Part shown: in pieces, positions 12,271 through 25,540 of the stretch
How positions within the stretch are numbered: position 1 is the first letter of the stretch
How the letters are laid out: every line of letters begins with the position of its first letter
Source: Marsupella aquatica
Lineage: Eukaryota > Marchantiophyta
NCBI GenBank assembly: GCA_973895155.1
Contig: OZ316892.1
Coordinates: forward strand, 19,654,001 to 19,718,000
Direction of reading: 5' to 3'
DNA length: 64,000 nt
Made by a program: the position numbers and the translations under genes
The notes under the pieces: model-generated
Database searches by the model: none
Seen by the model: only the letters and a program-made list of their open reading frames with translations
What the model was told of the DNA's origin: nothing

Positions 12271-14830
12271 GTGGGCAGTAATATGCCTCCAGCAGTCATT
12301 CCATTTGCTTGGCAAATCAATTAATCAGCTTTTGTAAAATAAAGTTCTATGGAAGAAGCAGGCAGGCATTTAGGCTGTCTCGGACGGACAATAAGGCATC
12401 AGGGGCACCCACGGAAGGGCACACATTGCATGCAAACCCCGCTGGTCTCCTCTTTATGCGCAAAAGAGATCTGAACATGAGGCTCAGCACCTTCTACATC
12501 CCCACCACCATCAGTTCTCACCGAGAGGTTCCATACCGCTAACGCTACACAGTCATCGGGGCAGCTCAATTACCACGTTACCAAGATATCCGGACATTAC
12601 CCGCCGTACATGTTGCGCAGAAAGTGTAGGGCACACGGATCCACAGCTAGACCTCAGAGACTACTCCAACCAAAGGTCCATATGAAGCTTCTTTATATAG
12701 AGCTCAACTAAAAAACAATGACTATGAGCGAGAGAGACTCAGCAATGACTCACGAGAGACAGGCGAGAGTACCTATTTTGCTATTGGCTACATAGGAGCT
12801 TCTGCAGGCTGGGGCCAGCATTAGCTTGCTGAACGATCTGATTGTATGAAAATGAACAATGCACTTCTTCTTCCCTGATGAGTGATGACTGTACTTTACT
12901 ACAACAAGTGTTTTGGGCACGCGGCAGTCCCTGAAAATCAAGCCAATAGTCCTCAGGAATTAGGAAGGCCACCTGAGGACCAGCAACCTCGCAACGCGCC
13001 AAGCCTCATTCCATATGCTGCTCACTCGAAAACCAAGCCATTGATTGAACACAGCACTACTCGGTCTACCATAATCGTGAAGCTAATCCCTGACTGTCTT
13101 TTTCATGAAATGCTCATGAATGTAATTTTCTTCTTAAAAGTGGGCCTGTCATCCCTTCCCCTACTGCTTGCATCTGTGGGGCATCCCTAGCTTCCTCAGC
13201 AGCTAGCAACCGTAGGTCGTCCCTAGCTTCCTCACGAGACTGAAATTGTGGGTCTTCCCTAAGTTTTAATAGTAGTGTGACATTCTCGAAGGCGCTTTTG
13301 ATGGCATTGAATCTCACCGTATGTGTACGTGAATTTCCATCTGTGGTTTTTCATTTCTTTTATCAAGATCTACATAACGCTCATTTGGGTCACGTCGGTA
13401 TGGACGGAAATGCTATGTTGTGAAAGCCGGTGGGCTATACCTATCACTGACTAGCCGATCGAGCTCCTCAGTGTATAGTCAGAGTTGAGAGTTGGCCTAT
13501 GAGTAGTCCGAGCATTTTGTAGGCGAGTTATGTGGAGTAGTTGAAAGTAGCACGTTGTTCTTGGCATAGCAGCATTGATTGCAGGCAATGACAGTATTGT
13601 GGAACTTAGTTTGCATCCCAAGACATGTTCATTTGGACAGTACTGCCAAAAAGTTCCTCCAATTGAACAACTTGACATTCACAATGTCCATGCTTGACGG
13701 AACTTTAATCGAAGCTTCTATTGTAGCTTATAGGCGCTTAAATCTCTTCACCTTGCAGTCTAAGCAATATATTGAGGGGCACTTTTATTCCTTCCTTGCA
13801 TCTCTCAATCTCCACACACAGTAGATTTACGGTCTTTGGCTAAAGTTCACATGTAGTACAAAATGAGAGGATTCCACTTGGTCCCAAAGTTTACTCACCC
13901 AAGTTGGAGTGGAGTAGGTTCCTGGACTTTTGCTGCTTGTGTTTGTGTGTCATGTGCTCTCATTGTCTATTTAGACCACCTCTCGAGGTACTCTGTAAAT
14001 GTGTCACGTCCTCTCAGTCTATCTCTAGACTACCTCTGGAGGTGGTCTAAAAATATGATCCAGTGTACATCTTACCTTTGCAGCTGACTGTTGCTTTTCA
14101 ATCACCACTGTCCATCAGGATCTGGAAAGACAAAGGAGTGAAATTTTTAATTTTCTTGAGAATTTTTATGACTTAATTAGTAGTTTGGATCCACCAGGTT
14201 GCATTGGGGCCAGTGGGGCTGTAATAGCACCTGAGAGCTGACTCAATATAAATCCCACATTATTATGTTTGTGACTTCTTAGTGATTTGAAACACCAAAA
14301 AATTGTGCCTTGAACTATATTATCATAAACAAAGCTACTATTGCGCTAAGACACTTACAAGTTCATCACTAGAAGGAATTATGAAATAGCCGAAATCAGT
14401 TGAGAAAAGGTCAAAAATTATAAGACCCCAGAAGGGCAGGGTTGGTTCTTAAAGGGGATATAGGTCCTGCCGCCAAAGGGCAGGCCTAGGATTTCCAAGC
14501 ATCTGGTAGGCTTGAGGCTCATAATGATGAAATGAGCATCAAAGCAAGACTAAACTGATAGGTAGTTGCACAAACAAAGATGAAATGGTAGATAGAATAT
14601 GCAAGTTCCCTTACTATAGGAACCAATTCGGTAATTGCATAATTGTGAAATGGTTTTGTGAACTCCAAGCCATACGATTAATATTATTTTTTGTGATCCT
14701 TACCAACGGGCTTAGCAAGGTGAAATCATTGATTTTGATCTTGGCCTGATGGATATATTTCAAGCCCAAGACTTGAAAAGAGAAGCCCTACAAGCTGTAC
14801 TAAGGATAAACCTCGTAGGTCTAAACCCAG
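12270..14830. other. Unassigned intergenic sequence
   Basis: No gene is recognised. A 19-bp imperfect inverted repeat (TTTAGACCACCTC...GAGGTGGTCTAAA) lies at 13970-14051. The rest is mixed sequence without visible coding structure. Confidence 0.45.
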
Positions 14831-14834
14831 GGTC

Positions 14835-15197
14835 TAAAGTTACGGCCATAGGGAGCTCCGTAGTTAGGGTTAACCCTACTGGCACACTTGGTTACTAGGT
14901 TAGCCATGTTGCGTCCTATATGCGGTTGAACTATATACACAAGCAGTATTAGCTTATGGAGAAGGAACTCAGGTTCATTGTTACAAAGCCACTTGAGAAA
15001 TAGGGAAAGTTTGTGTCATGAATACTTAGTTAGTTTGGTATAGCCAACAGGCATAGAGTGTAGTAAAGCTCAAGTTATGTGTTCCCGTCGGCGTAGCCTC
15101 ATTGGAGAGGAACCACATATAATTGCTTGTTCTCAACTAATTGTTTGTTGAATTTCACATGTGCATACCATTGTGAGTTGCATCTATGCTCATTACA
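14835..15197 (+). repeat. Diverged copia LTR fragment
   Basis: It aligns by eye with the 3' LTR at 11.4-11.8 kb. Shared segments in the same order include TCATTGTTAC, TTGAGAAATAGGGA, GTGTTCCCGT, CGTAGCCTCAT, and CATCTATGCTC near the end. No internal retrotransposon sequence adjoins it, so it is probably an old solo LTR. The left boundary is approximate. Confidence 0.6.
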
Positions 15198-16195
15198 ACC
15201 ACACAGCCACAATGACAATCTAATTGAAATGACAATTGACTTCCACAAATGCATGGTTGCAATGACAATGAACACAATCACATGATAACTGTGCAATGCA
15301 CGGGCTTTGAGCTCAAAAGGTAGTGACAATTTCTTTCTTCAATGACTCCTTGCCTTGAAGACACACCCTTCCATCAAACACACAGAAAATGTCAACAACT
15401 TCCTTGCCTCTACAACACTTCTTTGTCTCACCTCAACATTTCCTGTGGAATGCATGCCTGGGCCATTGCACTTTGTAGTTATATATATTAGTGGAGTGCC
15501 TGGTGTAAATGGACAATTGAACATGTGTTTTTTTAGACTGAGGTACTATTGCTTGTCTAAGGAGTATTACTACTTTTCCTTCTTGCTTTGTAATTGGTGG
15601 AGAATCCTGAGTGTTACTTTAATCCAAAACTTCACTTTGTAAGTTGCATTGTCTTGGATTGTAAGATGCGCAAGGAAACCGACTGGTTGGCTAAGAAGGT
15701 TGAGAATCTCTTTTGTTGCAGAAGTCACTATTTCTTGTGCAAAGAATTCAATAGACTTTTACCAGCTTTCAAGGAAGGAAGAATGGTAGAGTCAGGAATT
15801 CTAGACAGAAAGGAACCCAGATGATTTCCATCCATGAAAGCGGGCATGAAAGGTCTAGCAACAATTGAGCTTTAGTACTCACAGGTCTGTGAGTGGCCAG
15901 TTTATGGTTTTGGATGAGTGTGTTGCATCATTGGAACACAAAGGGACTGTAATGGCAGGTTTCTGTCCCCTTCTCTCTAAAAGAAAAAAGTGGCCATGAT
16001 GTGAAAGGCCCGACCAGCCTCCCCACCCGACTACCTTTTCACACTCACCACAAGCAATAAACCTTGGCTTGAACGTTGAGTGCACTCACTAGAGCAAGGG
16101 CAAAAAAATTTGATTGAAAGTGAGACTAAGGGCTAATCACATCTTACTTATGAAGCATCCACTGCAAGCTAGAGTTGGGGACTAGGCTACTATAC
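15198..16195. other. Unassigned intergenic sequence
   Basis: Only short chance open frames are seen (up to 95 codons, 15355-15642). No domain or repeat is recognised. Confidence 0.4.
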
Positions 16196-16199
16196 TGAA

Positions 16200-16622
16200 G
16201 TCTCTAGACCATAATTCCATGGCTCATCACGTGGATGGGAAAACTCATGACTATGATGTATGTCAAAGATAATCATGAATTATTTTTGTCATGATTTTCA
16301 TTTATATTAAAAAATGAGCTCTATGTCCCCACCATAACATATGTGCATAGAAAGAGGAATGAATGCATTTTGTCATGATTTCTATTTATATTTAAAATGA
16401 GCTTTATGGCCCCATGATAACATATGTGCATAGAAAGTAAAAAGTATGGTACATGTCATGTATAATTATTAAAATGATGACTTGTATGATAGTTTTTTTA
16501 ATGGTTTCATTAACCTTCAAAAAATGTGAATAAGGAATATATTTTGGAGACATTTAATTGTCCTCCCCGTTATTCATGTTCAAAGAATGGGTAGTCAAGG
16601 CTAGTGATCCTAAATCCACTCA
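16200..16622 (+). repeat. Dispersed repeat R2, copy 1
   Basis: It shares ordered motifs with 26566-26905: ATGTATGTC, CATATGTGCATAGAA, TTATTAAAATGAT, TTTCATTAACCTTCAAA, TTGTCCTC and GTTCAAAGAA. The copy has an internal near-duplication around CATATGTGCATAGAAAG (16341 and 16425). It is AT-rich and non-coding, and the class is unknown. Confidence 0.65.
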
Positions 16623-16817
16623 TGGCAAAGCGGAGTGAAAGTCAGAAGGACCCTAGCTCATGTGACATAGCTAGAGCTCAGTAGAGAAAACATTGTCATT
16701 GACGTACTACAACCAAATGTCGCAGTTGTTTCAATTCCTTTACCTAACACATTCTTCTAAAATTTCTTTGAAAACTGTGTTCAATTAAGTATATCTGATT
16801 TCACTTTCTACCAAGAC

Positions 16818-17245
16818 CTACCATCTTCCCCCAAACACAATGCCATGGCCTTGTATTCAAATAGTGGGCGATGGGGTGCTCTATTCAACTAGTGCGCCCG
16901 GGGCGTTGTATCAAGTTTTGACTATGTATTTTCATTTATTGTATTTGCAGGGCGCTGTGTTTGAAAATGGGCGTTGTGTTCGAATATTGACGTTGTGTTT
17001 GACTGTTGGGATCGGCATATGATTCTTGAATCTTTTACTATTTGTGCTCAATATAGAACAGTTTAGGGTCAAATCTTGAACACAATGTCCAACTCAAACA
17101 CAACGCCAATATTTGAACACAACACCCGGGCGTTGTGTTAAAATGACGTTGTGTTAAAAGAAAAAATACTTTTTCTTATGAAGACCTAAAAAAAATTCAT
17201 TTTTGAACACAACGCCCGGGCGCTGTGTTTGGGGGAAGACGGTAG
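16818..17245. mobile_element. Foldback MITE of about 430 bp
   Basis: The left end CTACCATCTTCCCCCAAACACA is mirrored by TGTGTTTGGGGGAAGACGGTAG at the right end. Inside, the GC-rich motif GGGCGTTGTGTT and its complements are repeated in both orientations. CGTTGTGTTCGAATATTGAC in the left half pairs with CCAATATTTGAACACAAC in the right half, so almost the whole unit can fold. There is no coding capacity. No target duplication is obvious, so the superfamily is unassigned. Confidence 0.75.
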
Positions 17246-17818
17246 GAGTCCTCCTATTCTCAAAACCTATGCTTAATGAGTTGTGATTCATTATAATTGT
17301 GTTGCGATAAACTTGTATGTGGCTAGGCAATACACAGGCTCAGTAAAATATCTTCTTGCTGACTCTCGATCATATGATGGGTTTGTACATAGGGACCCAG
17401 TACTCCAACTGTCCTCCCCCGCGCACAGAGGGATGGACAGACAACACTAGTTTCTGTCTGTAATAACCCTGACTTTGCTCAGAAAATCTTTATTAGTGTG
17501 AGACCTAGAGAAACGCATTTGATGATGGTTTTAATTTGATTTGTTTAAAAAGCATAGCAACTTGCACAAATCCAAAAATGAATACAAAGACGCAGAGACT
17601 TCTTGAGGGATCACTCCATATATGTATTCCCCTACTGACACTTATTATGTCTTCCAAGATAGGGCCTCAACCAATAATATAATGACAGGTGACATTTTGG
17701 GAACCCTAAGTCTCATATGCTTGAATAAGTTTTCTTCAAAAGACCCTATCCTTGTTTGCATGCTATAGACGTCCATGTGTGAATGAAACAGTAATGGCTT
17801 GGACTGTGTGAGTGATGA

Positions 17819-17831
17819 CCCCCCCCCCCCC
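17819..17831 (+). repeat. Poly(C) run
   Basis: A run of 13 C, a likely assembly or sequencing weak spot. Confidence 0.9.
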
Positions 17832-17934
17832 TTCCCAAACTCAGTGATAACAGTAATGTGGTTGGGTGAAAAACCAATTCTTAACCAAATTGAAAAGTTT
17901 TTTCATAATCATCAGAAAAGAAGGAAACAAGAAG

Positions 17935-18265
17935 GGTGGACCCTAACCCTAAATCTATGGATCCAGAATGAGTTCTGTAAGACTCAAACTGTTGCAAAGA
18001 CCAGTCGGCAACAAAATGTAGTCTCCTTGCCCAAAAGAAAATCCTTCTCAAAAACTCTCATGGGGACGTTCACCTTCTCGGGACTAGGAGAGGGTGGCTG
18101 GCCGGACCCTAACCTAAATCTATGGGATTCAGAATGAGTTCTCCAACACTCAAACTGTTGCAAAGACCCGTGGGCAACACAATGTAGTCGCCTTGCCTAA
18201 AAGAAAATCCTTCTCACAAAATTTCATGGGGAGGTTCACCTTCTCTGGACTAGGAGATGGTGGCG
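17935..18265 (+). repeat. Tandem duplication of about 168 bp
   Basis: Two adjacent copies share GACCCTAACC, CAGAATGAGTTCT, CTCAAACTGTTGCAAAGACC, AAAAGAAAATCCTTCTCA and GGTTCACCTTCTC-like segments in the same order, about 168 bp apart. The open frame at 17799-18137 runs across the junction and is not convincing as a gene. Confidence 0.75.
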
Positions 18266-18269
18266 TTGT

Positions 18270-20635
18270 GCTCCAAACGTAGGAAAACAAAATTTGTGTT
18301 CCAGGACTTCAAATTCTTCCGACCACAAAGTCTAATGACACACACGTTGTTTCTCCTTAATTAAGCACGTTTGATTGACCAGTAACACCCACACAAGAAA
18401 CCAGTTGCCCCCAAAACAGAAACTTACTGCTGGTGAGTCAACGAGCTCCAAGAAAGATTCGGACTCACCTTTTCTTCCTTGGAAAAGGAAACGAGCTAAC
18501 CTTTTTTTCAAACGAATAGGGACACCAACTTAGAGTAGACCCACTCCAAGTGCATCTGTTGGGAAGATGCCCCATCCAGCCATGCCCCATTCACCAATTA
18601 TTTATGGTATGCAGAGGTTAGATATATTCACATGATATCATTAATGCATATTTCCTTACGTGCACTGTCTTTGCCACCCAATAAGTGCAGGAGAAATAGA
18701 AATAGCTTATGCACTTCCCATATTTTTTGTCAGGTCATACACGTCAGACTCCTCGTACCCAAGCCATAGTGTAACACTTTTAAATGGGATGAGTGCATGA
18801 AAATACTGACTACTCTACTTATCAATACATGCTTCTTATGCATGCATTGCAGTCACTGGTAAGTGCACTCTACTTAGCAGATCTGCATTTTTGGAGTGTG
18901 GCAAAGGAAAAAGGTATATTTGACCTGATCATCGTGCACTTGTGGCCCTGTTTGTGGGGCTTAATGTAAGATATAGGAAGGTTGAAAGGGGTTGCCTGAA
19001 ACCTGAGGGCATGGGGAGTAAATTGAGTGATGAAGACCATGCCTTGGTACAATGCTACCAAGGAGACAAGTAGTTCCGTATATGTTTATGGTCTTGATAT
19101 GCTCTTTAATGGAGCATGTGGGTCGACCCTATGCCGACCTTAATGGAGCATATGGGGCGACTCTATGATAACCCGTAAGAGGGAGGCCTACGGGAGCCCC
19201 ATTGCTTCATTGAGCAATGAAGGACCCTAAATATATGTTAAGTGATCATACCTTAGATGAACCGTTAGGATTCGTCAATCATGCTACTTCTGACACGCTA
19301 CTTTCGACACCCGTGGCTACGCACTGTGCTCAACTTCGACCTTACAAATACACCAAAACATATTTTTTAAAATAATGAGATATAAATCTGCCTACATGGC
19401 AAGCACTGATAAAGGAAGAGCAATAAAAAACATGGAACGACCCTTAACGATTTCCCAAGGGCCCCCAATCCCATCCATGTGGCAGATTACACATAATTAA
19501 TGGCCGCCACGAAAATTTTGTCCTCCTCCTTATCAGACGACCAGGCGCTCAGTTCGGTGTGAGCTGACGCATGCTGCATGCCTTTTCGTTCCAATTTGAC
19601 TTTCCTTTCTTTGCGTCCATCACGATTCACGTTGGGATATGGGGCTACAGTGAGTGAAGAGTGTTGTATATGTGTCTCAATTTCTGAGGCTGAAGGGTAG
19701 AGGTGGGGGGGGCCAGGTAGGGCCCTGAGGGAGTGGTCACTGGGTGGGCCAAGGGTGCTGGGCCCAGGGCAGGAACTCAGGAAGGGCCTCCTCAGTCCTC
19801 ATCCTGGTCGGCCTGGTGGGAAGATGGGCGAGCAGAGGATGAAAAGTCCACGTCGATTTGGCCCCTTTACATGAAAGCACACCACTGAAAATCTACACCT
19901 AGGTCAATAATAATAATGTGCCCCCCTTGGTCACACCAACAGTTAAGACTGTGTCAGTAGGCAGACTCATAGCAAGGATTAATTACACTCCACCCCAAAA
20001 CGTCGGTGCTCCTACCTCTCTCTATCTGAGAGTGGCTTTATCTGAGGCTTTGGCGGCTCTAAAGCATTCGAGGGCTTCTCAAAGTTATAAAATTAAGTAT
20101 GATAACACTGGACCATACAGGAATGGTCAAGTTTTTTTTAGTTTTTTTGTTTTCACTAGACTGTACAGTGACTAATGGTAATGGCATGCCACCAAACCTA
20201 TTCTAATGGGGGACTTTGTTATATCAGCCCTAGTACTGTTGTGTATGCACAAAATAGGCTCTCCATACCCAGACTCCCATGCCCATCTGTACATGGTCCA
20301 AAATATCAAAGTTTGTAGTAACTCAAGAAACTAAAGCCTATGGCTTCGCTGTACGAAGTAGGTCACTGGGAGACTTAGGTTTTGAAGTTTAGTATAGGAT
20401 CCCAGATAATGAGGTTTGTCCTAATTACTTTGTGGCACAGGATGCAAAGGTGATTACTTGGTGTTGGAAACAAGGGCACGGATGGGACAGCCCCCATTCT
20501 GCATGGCATAATACCCTAAACCCATGTTCTAAACATACTCTGTCAATGTAGTAATGAAAACTAAAACATGAAATTGGGTGAATGCCTGCCAATTAGTGTT
20601 ACATGACACTATTTTCGGAGTACCATAATAGTGCT
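18270..20635. other. Unassigned intergenic sequence
   Basis: No gene is recognised. A short local repeat (TTAATGGAGCATRTGG followed by CGACYCTATG) lies at about 19108-19165. Confidence 0.4.
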
Positions 20636-20641
20636 AGCTTA

Positions 20642-21177
20642 GGGTGGCTTTACAAGACGTCGGGGGCAGTTCCTTCACTTTTCTGACATCCAAGATCCAA
20701 TCCGGGCCATCCATTGGGGAGATAGTGCTGGAGTTCACTTTAGAAAACGTGGGGGCAGTTTTGCTCATTGATTCTGCCGATCCTACATGGACTTCAGTGG
20801 GGCCCAACTTTTGCCGACGTGGAGCTCTTTTTTGTCCAGAATTTTAGACCACTTCCGTTGGAGGTCCCTTCATCCGGCCGCTTGGTCCATTCCTATTATG
20901 GGCAGTTTTCAATAAATGCAGACCCACAGGAACCAGCATTAGCCAAAGATTAGCCAGCATTAGCCAAAGATTCAGGTGGAGTGGGTCCCAAGTTTGTCTT
21001 CTAGTCAATGATTCTAGCTGCACTGGCCAGAGTTCCCTTTACAAGACGTCGGGGGCAATAAAAGTCTTCTAAATTCTCTATTAGCCCCGGTATACTGTTT
21101 TTAGCATGTGAAACTGCTGCTGGCTCAGCTTTGGTAGAAAAGGAAGCGAACGGCCCCGACGTCTTGTAAAGTGCCCC
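20642..21177. mobile_element. PIF/Harbinger-like MITE with TTA target duplication
   Basis: The unit is bounded by TTA at 20639-20641 and 21178-21180. Its ends are inverted repeats: GGGTGGCTTTACAAGACGTC at the left, and the complement of GGGGCACTTTACAAGACGTC at the right. A 3-bp TWA target duplication with a G-rich TIR is typical of PIF/Harbinger and Tourist MITEs. A third perfect copy of CTTTACAAGACGTCGGGGGC lies inside (21035-21054), and a degenerate one near 20738, suggesting a nested or internally duplicated element. There is no transposase. Confidence 0.8.
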
Positions 21178-21180
21178 TTA

Positions 21181-23660
21181 GATTTAGTGTGATTAAGACT
21201 AATTCATGTGAGAGCACCAGACATATCACATGAATTAGTGAGCAAGAGTTAATCGAGTGACTAGTGAAACTGTGAAAGTATCGGTAATCACTAAAGTACG
21301 TGACCACTCCAACATAGTAGTCCAAAAGACTAAATAATGATGAAAGTATGCACCCCTCAACGAGACGGGATGAGGATTCCATGTTCAACTGTCTACTACC
21401 GTCCAAAACTTACCACCCCTCCACTTTGAGTTGACCTGGAAAGAGCAGGGTATTCAATGAATTAGTAGGGGAGGGGGGCCACAAGAAGATGGTGGCAAGC
21501 ATGGTTGCAACTATGGGCCTTTTCACTTGTCCAGGTGCCCTCAACACGATGGTAGGCCAAAATGGAGCAATTGAGCACATGCTCTCAAATGTGGCGGGGA
21601 CTACAAATAATATTCCACAAGACAGTATCTTGAAGAGGTAGGTTCATATAATAAGCCTCTCGTATTATTTGACCTTTTGGTGGGTACCCAGGGGCACCCT
21701 TCTTTTGAGAAGAAATTTTTGCCAAATCCTTACCTGAAATTTATGCTGGCTACTACTACACAGGAATTAACGCATGATTTTGAGGGTGATTTGGAGAGTA
21801 GGTTTTTCAAACACTTACCTCACTGAGGGGTGCTAATTGAATCTCAAAAAAATCAAATGGCTCATATAGAAGTTTCAGAATGTTTATGACAGAAACCACC
21901 ATAGTGCGAGCCCACTTAATAAATAATAGTTGAAAACAATTTTGGCACTAATAATGTTCCAATTGACAATACTGTTGCTGTTTTCATTATATTTACAAAT
22001 ATGTTCATACTTACTGGTCACCTAGAAATAAGCTTTGTACTAGTGTGATATTATTCTATGCCATGGAGTTGAAAGAGTTCTCTTTTATGAGAACAATGTA
22101 ATTGACGAAGATAAGAGACAGCATTCTTTGTGAGCGGCGGACAAACTAAGAGGAACCACTCAAAAGGAAACCGAATCACATTGAGATACAAATAAATGCA
22201 AAAGGCATCATCACTTGGAGAATCCAGATCGATCAGTACTTATTTAGGAAATTCAGAAGCAAACAACATCATGTTTTGGGGTCCCAGCAGAGCAACAGTT
22301 CAACCGGGGGAAGTGTTGTTGGGGATTTGCAATCATGTCGCAGAACATTTTGGGACAGATACTGCAACTTGTCAATCATGGTTGTAACTGCACATGAATG
22401 TTTACCATTTTTCTGGTAGTGGAGAATGCAAGATTGGGGTTTCCAAGGCAGGAGAGAGTTACATCACAAGACATCCTGCAGAGTCTTATGTCCTAGGGTG
22501 TTCCTGTTGTGGGGCAACTTGATGAGGTCTGTAAGCTATCAGCGGTAAGAAGTAAATCAGCCATAGCATGAAACTGTTTTGTAATGGGCTACTAAGGCCC
22601 CTTTTAGAACTACCATCCCCTTTCTTGTACAACCAGAATGTCAAAAAGTTAAATACATTTTTTTCTGGCACTTAACGTAGATACTTTCTTACAGCTGGGC
22701 CTTGACATGTCCTATTGCAGTCTGCGATTATATTAATTGATGAGTTTGGAGACGTGTTTAGGGTGGCCATGTTATTCTGAGCCCTTTTCTTAATATATGT
22801 TTTCTCCTGATTCAGATGCTCAAATGGACCACAACATTGGAGGCAATGATTCCTATGGGCCATTCACTTTTCGACATCTTACAACTGGACTTTCATCCAG
22901 ACGGAAGGTGTTATCTGAATTAAACATTAGATATTTGAACAATCCATGCAAGTTCTGACAATTTATTAAGCAATCTAAACTCGACACTTTTTAGATCATT
23001 TCTTTCATTATAATCTTTTGGAGGCTACTCAGTAGTATCGCGGCCCAATTGGAGCATCCTTTTGTTACACCAGAAAAAGAGTTTTGCAACTTTAAAATGC
23101 TTAGAATCAAAATGGACCACTTTCCAGAAAAGGGCCAAACAAAGTACAACTGAGTAAATTTAAGCAAAGAGGTCTAGAAAGACAAATACAAAACCTAGAA
23201 CGAGGAAAGAACCAAGATCTACAATTGCGATGCTAGACTGATCAGAGACAGCTAATGGTCCACATCTAGTGTCATAAATATTTATGCAAGTGGGAGATGG
23301 AAGAAGCATGTCCTCGAAGAACACCTCGAGTGAGCCCGTTTGGCAATCAGCGTCCGTTGCTGCTTTTGAGCAGAATAGCGCCTGCCAATTATTTCCTCCA
23401 TAATTTCAACCCCAAAAACATCCACAAACCAAATGTTGGCCACACAAAACCATGGATCTTCAATCAATGGATTTGGAACCTGATTCTTTTCTGACATCAT
23501 TGAGACTCGGTTGAGGAAGGAATTGTAGTGACTAGGTAGATAGAAGTGCTACCAGCTCAAATAGATTCATTGACATTACTTTAACAAGTTTTTGTCAAAC
23601 TATATTTGTCTGCTATGCATTTTGAGAAACATGCAATAAAATACTCGAGGATCAACCTTG
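21181..23660. other. Unassigned intergenic sequence
   Basis: AT-rich sequence with only short open frames. No gene, RNA or repeat is recognised. Confidence 0.4.
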
Positions 23661-23668
23661 ATACATTT

Positions 23669-23960
23669 AATCTTTAATGCCACTTGGATAGAAATCTAGA
23701 GCACAATCAGGTTTGAAATGAATGTGAAATTGAGCCTGATAAAGTGCAAAATGTTACTTGAGACAAAATTGATCTTTGAGTGCCACTTGGATAGAAATGT
23801 AGAGCACATCAGGAGCATTGACATGACTGCAACATTGAGGCCGATAAAGTACCCAGTGATGAGGCAATGCAAAGTTATCTTTGAGCATCAGAACAGAAGA
23901 GCGAATCCTTGAGCAAATCAAGAGTTTGAAATGAATGTACCATCAAGCCTGATAAAGTGC
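23669..23960 (+). repeat. Short tandem array of about 104 bp, nearly three copies
   Basis: The segments TGCCACTTGGATAGAAAT (23678 and 23781), ATCTTTGAG (23772 and 23877) and GCCTGATAAAGT (three places) recur at about 104-bp spacing, with increasing divergence to the right. Confidence 0.65.
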
Positions 23961-23964
23961 ACAA

Positions 23965-25385
23965 TGTGAAATTTTAATGCATTGCGTGGGACTCAACAAC
24001 ACAAAGTGCAAGTTTGGTTCAAACCTTCTTTGGCCAGGCTCAAACATGTGGTCAGAGTACAGGGGTTGGATTTGCAGGAACCAATGGGGAAATCAAACAA
24101 TAGGGGCGGCTATATTTTACAATTGCCAACCTGCCGGCCTTGCCAACATGTGGGATAGAGGATCCAGGCCAGCTGCTGGAGATGCTCTAAGGGGCAAGCC
24201 TCTACTGATGTACCCTATAAAACAACTTAATTAGGTCTTTGGTACTATCTATAGTTGCACTTGATGCACACTACTGCCTTCCTCAAACACAGCAACATTT
24301 GTTTGAACATTGTGAAATTTGGGTCCCATGAGCAAAAAGTCATTTGAACTCCAACACTGTGTCTTTTCAACACTGCCTGGGTGCTGTAATTGAGCTGGAC
24401 ATTGTGATCCAATGTATTTCACTTGAACTGACATATGAATTGTACCAAGCTGCTATATGGTGAATTCACCTTTCAAATTTTGTCTTATTGAAATTTTGTG
24501 TTCAGTATTCTAATTTTAATTTTTAATGTACCTTAACTAGGTGAATCATTAGTATTAATTTGATTTTGAATTAACTTTTTTACCCCTTTTAATTTAATGA
24601 ACTTGGAGTATTTTGAATATATTTGGCTCCTCTCAGAAATGTTTAATCTTTCCTTTTCAATCACTCCTTAGTGAATTATCTTTTTTTCTCATGAGAGTGA
24701 GAGAAATGAGTTTGAACAATGTGCACATTTGATGTACTAAGTTCCCCTTGTGATTTCTTTCACAAAATGTATGGTTTTAATTGAGCTGATTGTCATTACC
24801 TAGAAGCAAGTGAAAATTTGTATCTTATGTGCACAACTCTTTAGTACTTTTGTATTATCTTAGTCATAATGTGCTTTTTTTTGCATGTGTACTCACTCTT
24901 AATTAACATATATTTATTTTTTGGCATATACTTTACATGTACCTACTTCTTTTATCATAAAATAAATAAAATGAATTATATTTCACTACAAAACAAAAAA
25001 AAGAGGCATGTTCCATGATGAACATGTTATATGACAGAATGTACTCTTCAAAGTTCCTCGGGCCTCTGTAATTCCTTTGGGCACAAGAAACTATCCGTCT
25101 CACAGCTTTTGCTGGGAAGTATGCTGAACAGAAAAGTACTTGTAATGGTAATGTCTGAACACAGCCTGAATGTCAAGCTAGCAAAGGTTAATGTACTGTT
25201 TGCTTAGAATCCTTGTTGGGTGACAATATTCTGGGGCATATGTTCTTTGTGTCACTATGAGAGTTATGAAATCTGTACCAGGACTTGGAATGAGAATCAA
25301 ATTCTTTTACTCTCATAGCCACATAAGGTAATTAAAACTCTCATAGGTACACAATGTGAATTACAGATCAAAACCTGCATCCATG
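23965..25385. other. Unassigned AT-rich sequence
   Basis: No gene is seen. Base composition is strongly AT from about 24450 to 25020. Confidence 0.4.
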
Positions 25386-25389
25386 TAAA

Positions 25390-25508
25390 ATACAATACAA
25401 CTTAGTTAGAAACCACTATAAGTCTATACTGGTGAGATGACTATATAGTCTTATAGTCTTATGTATTGTATAGTCTTATGTTATACAATACAACTTAGTT
25501 AGAAACCA
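25390..25508 (+). repeat. 26-bp perfect direct repeat
   Basis: ATACAATACAACTTAGTTAG followed by AAACCA occurs at 25390-25415 and again at 25483-25508. The second copy ends exactly where the hairpin at the LINE 5' junction begins. Confidence 0.85.
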
Positions 25509-25540
25509 GGATTGGCCTGAGGCTGGCTTCAGGCCAATCC
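25509..25540. repeat. Perfect 12-bp hairpin at the LINE 5' junction
   Basis: GGATTGGCCTGA (25509-25520) is followed after 8 nt by TCAGGCCAATCC (25529-25540). The right arm is in frame with LINE coding sequence; the left arm lies at or outside the truncation point. Confidence 0.85.
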
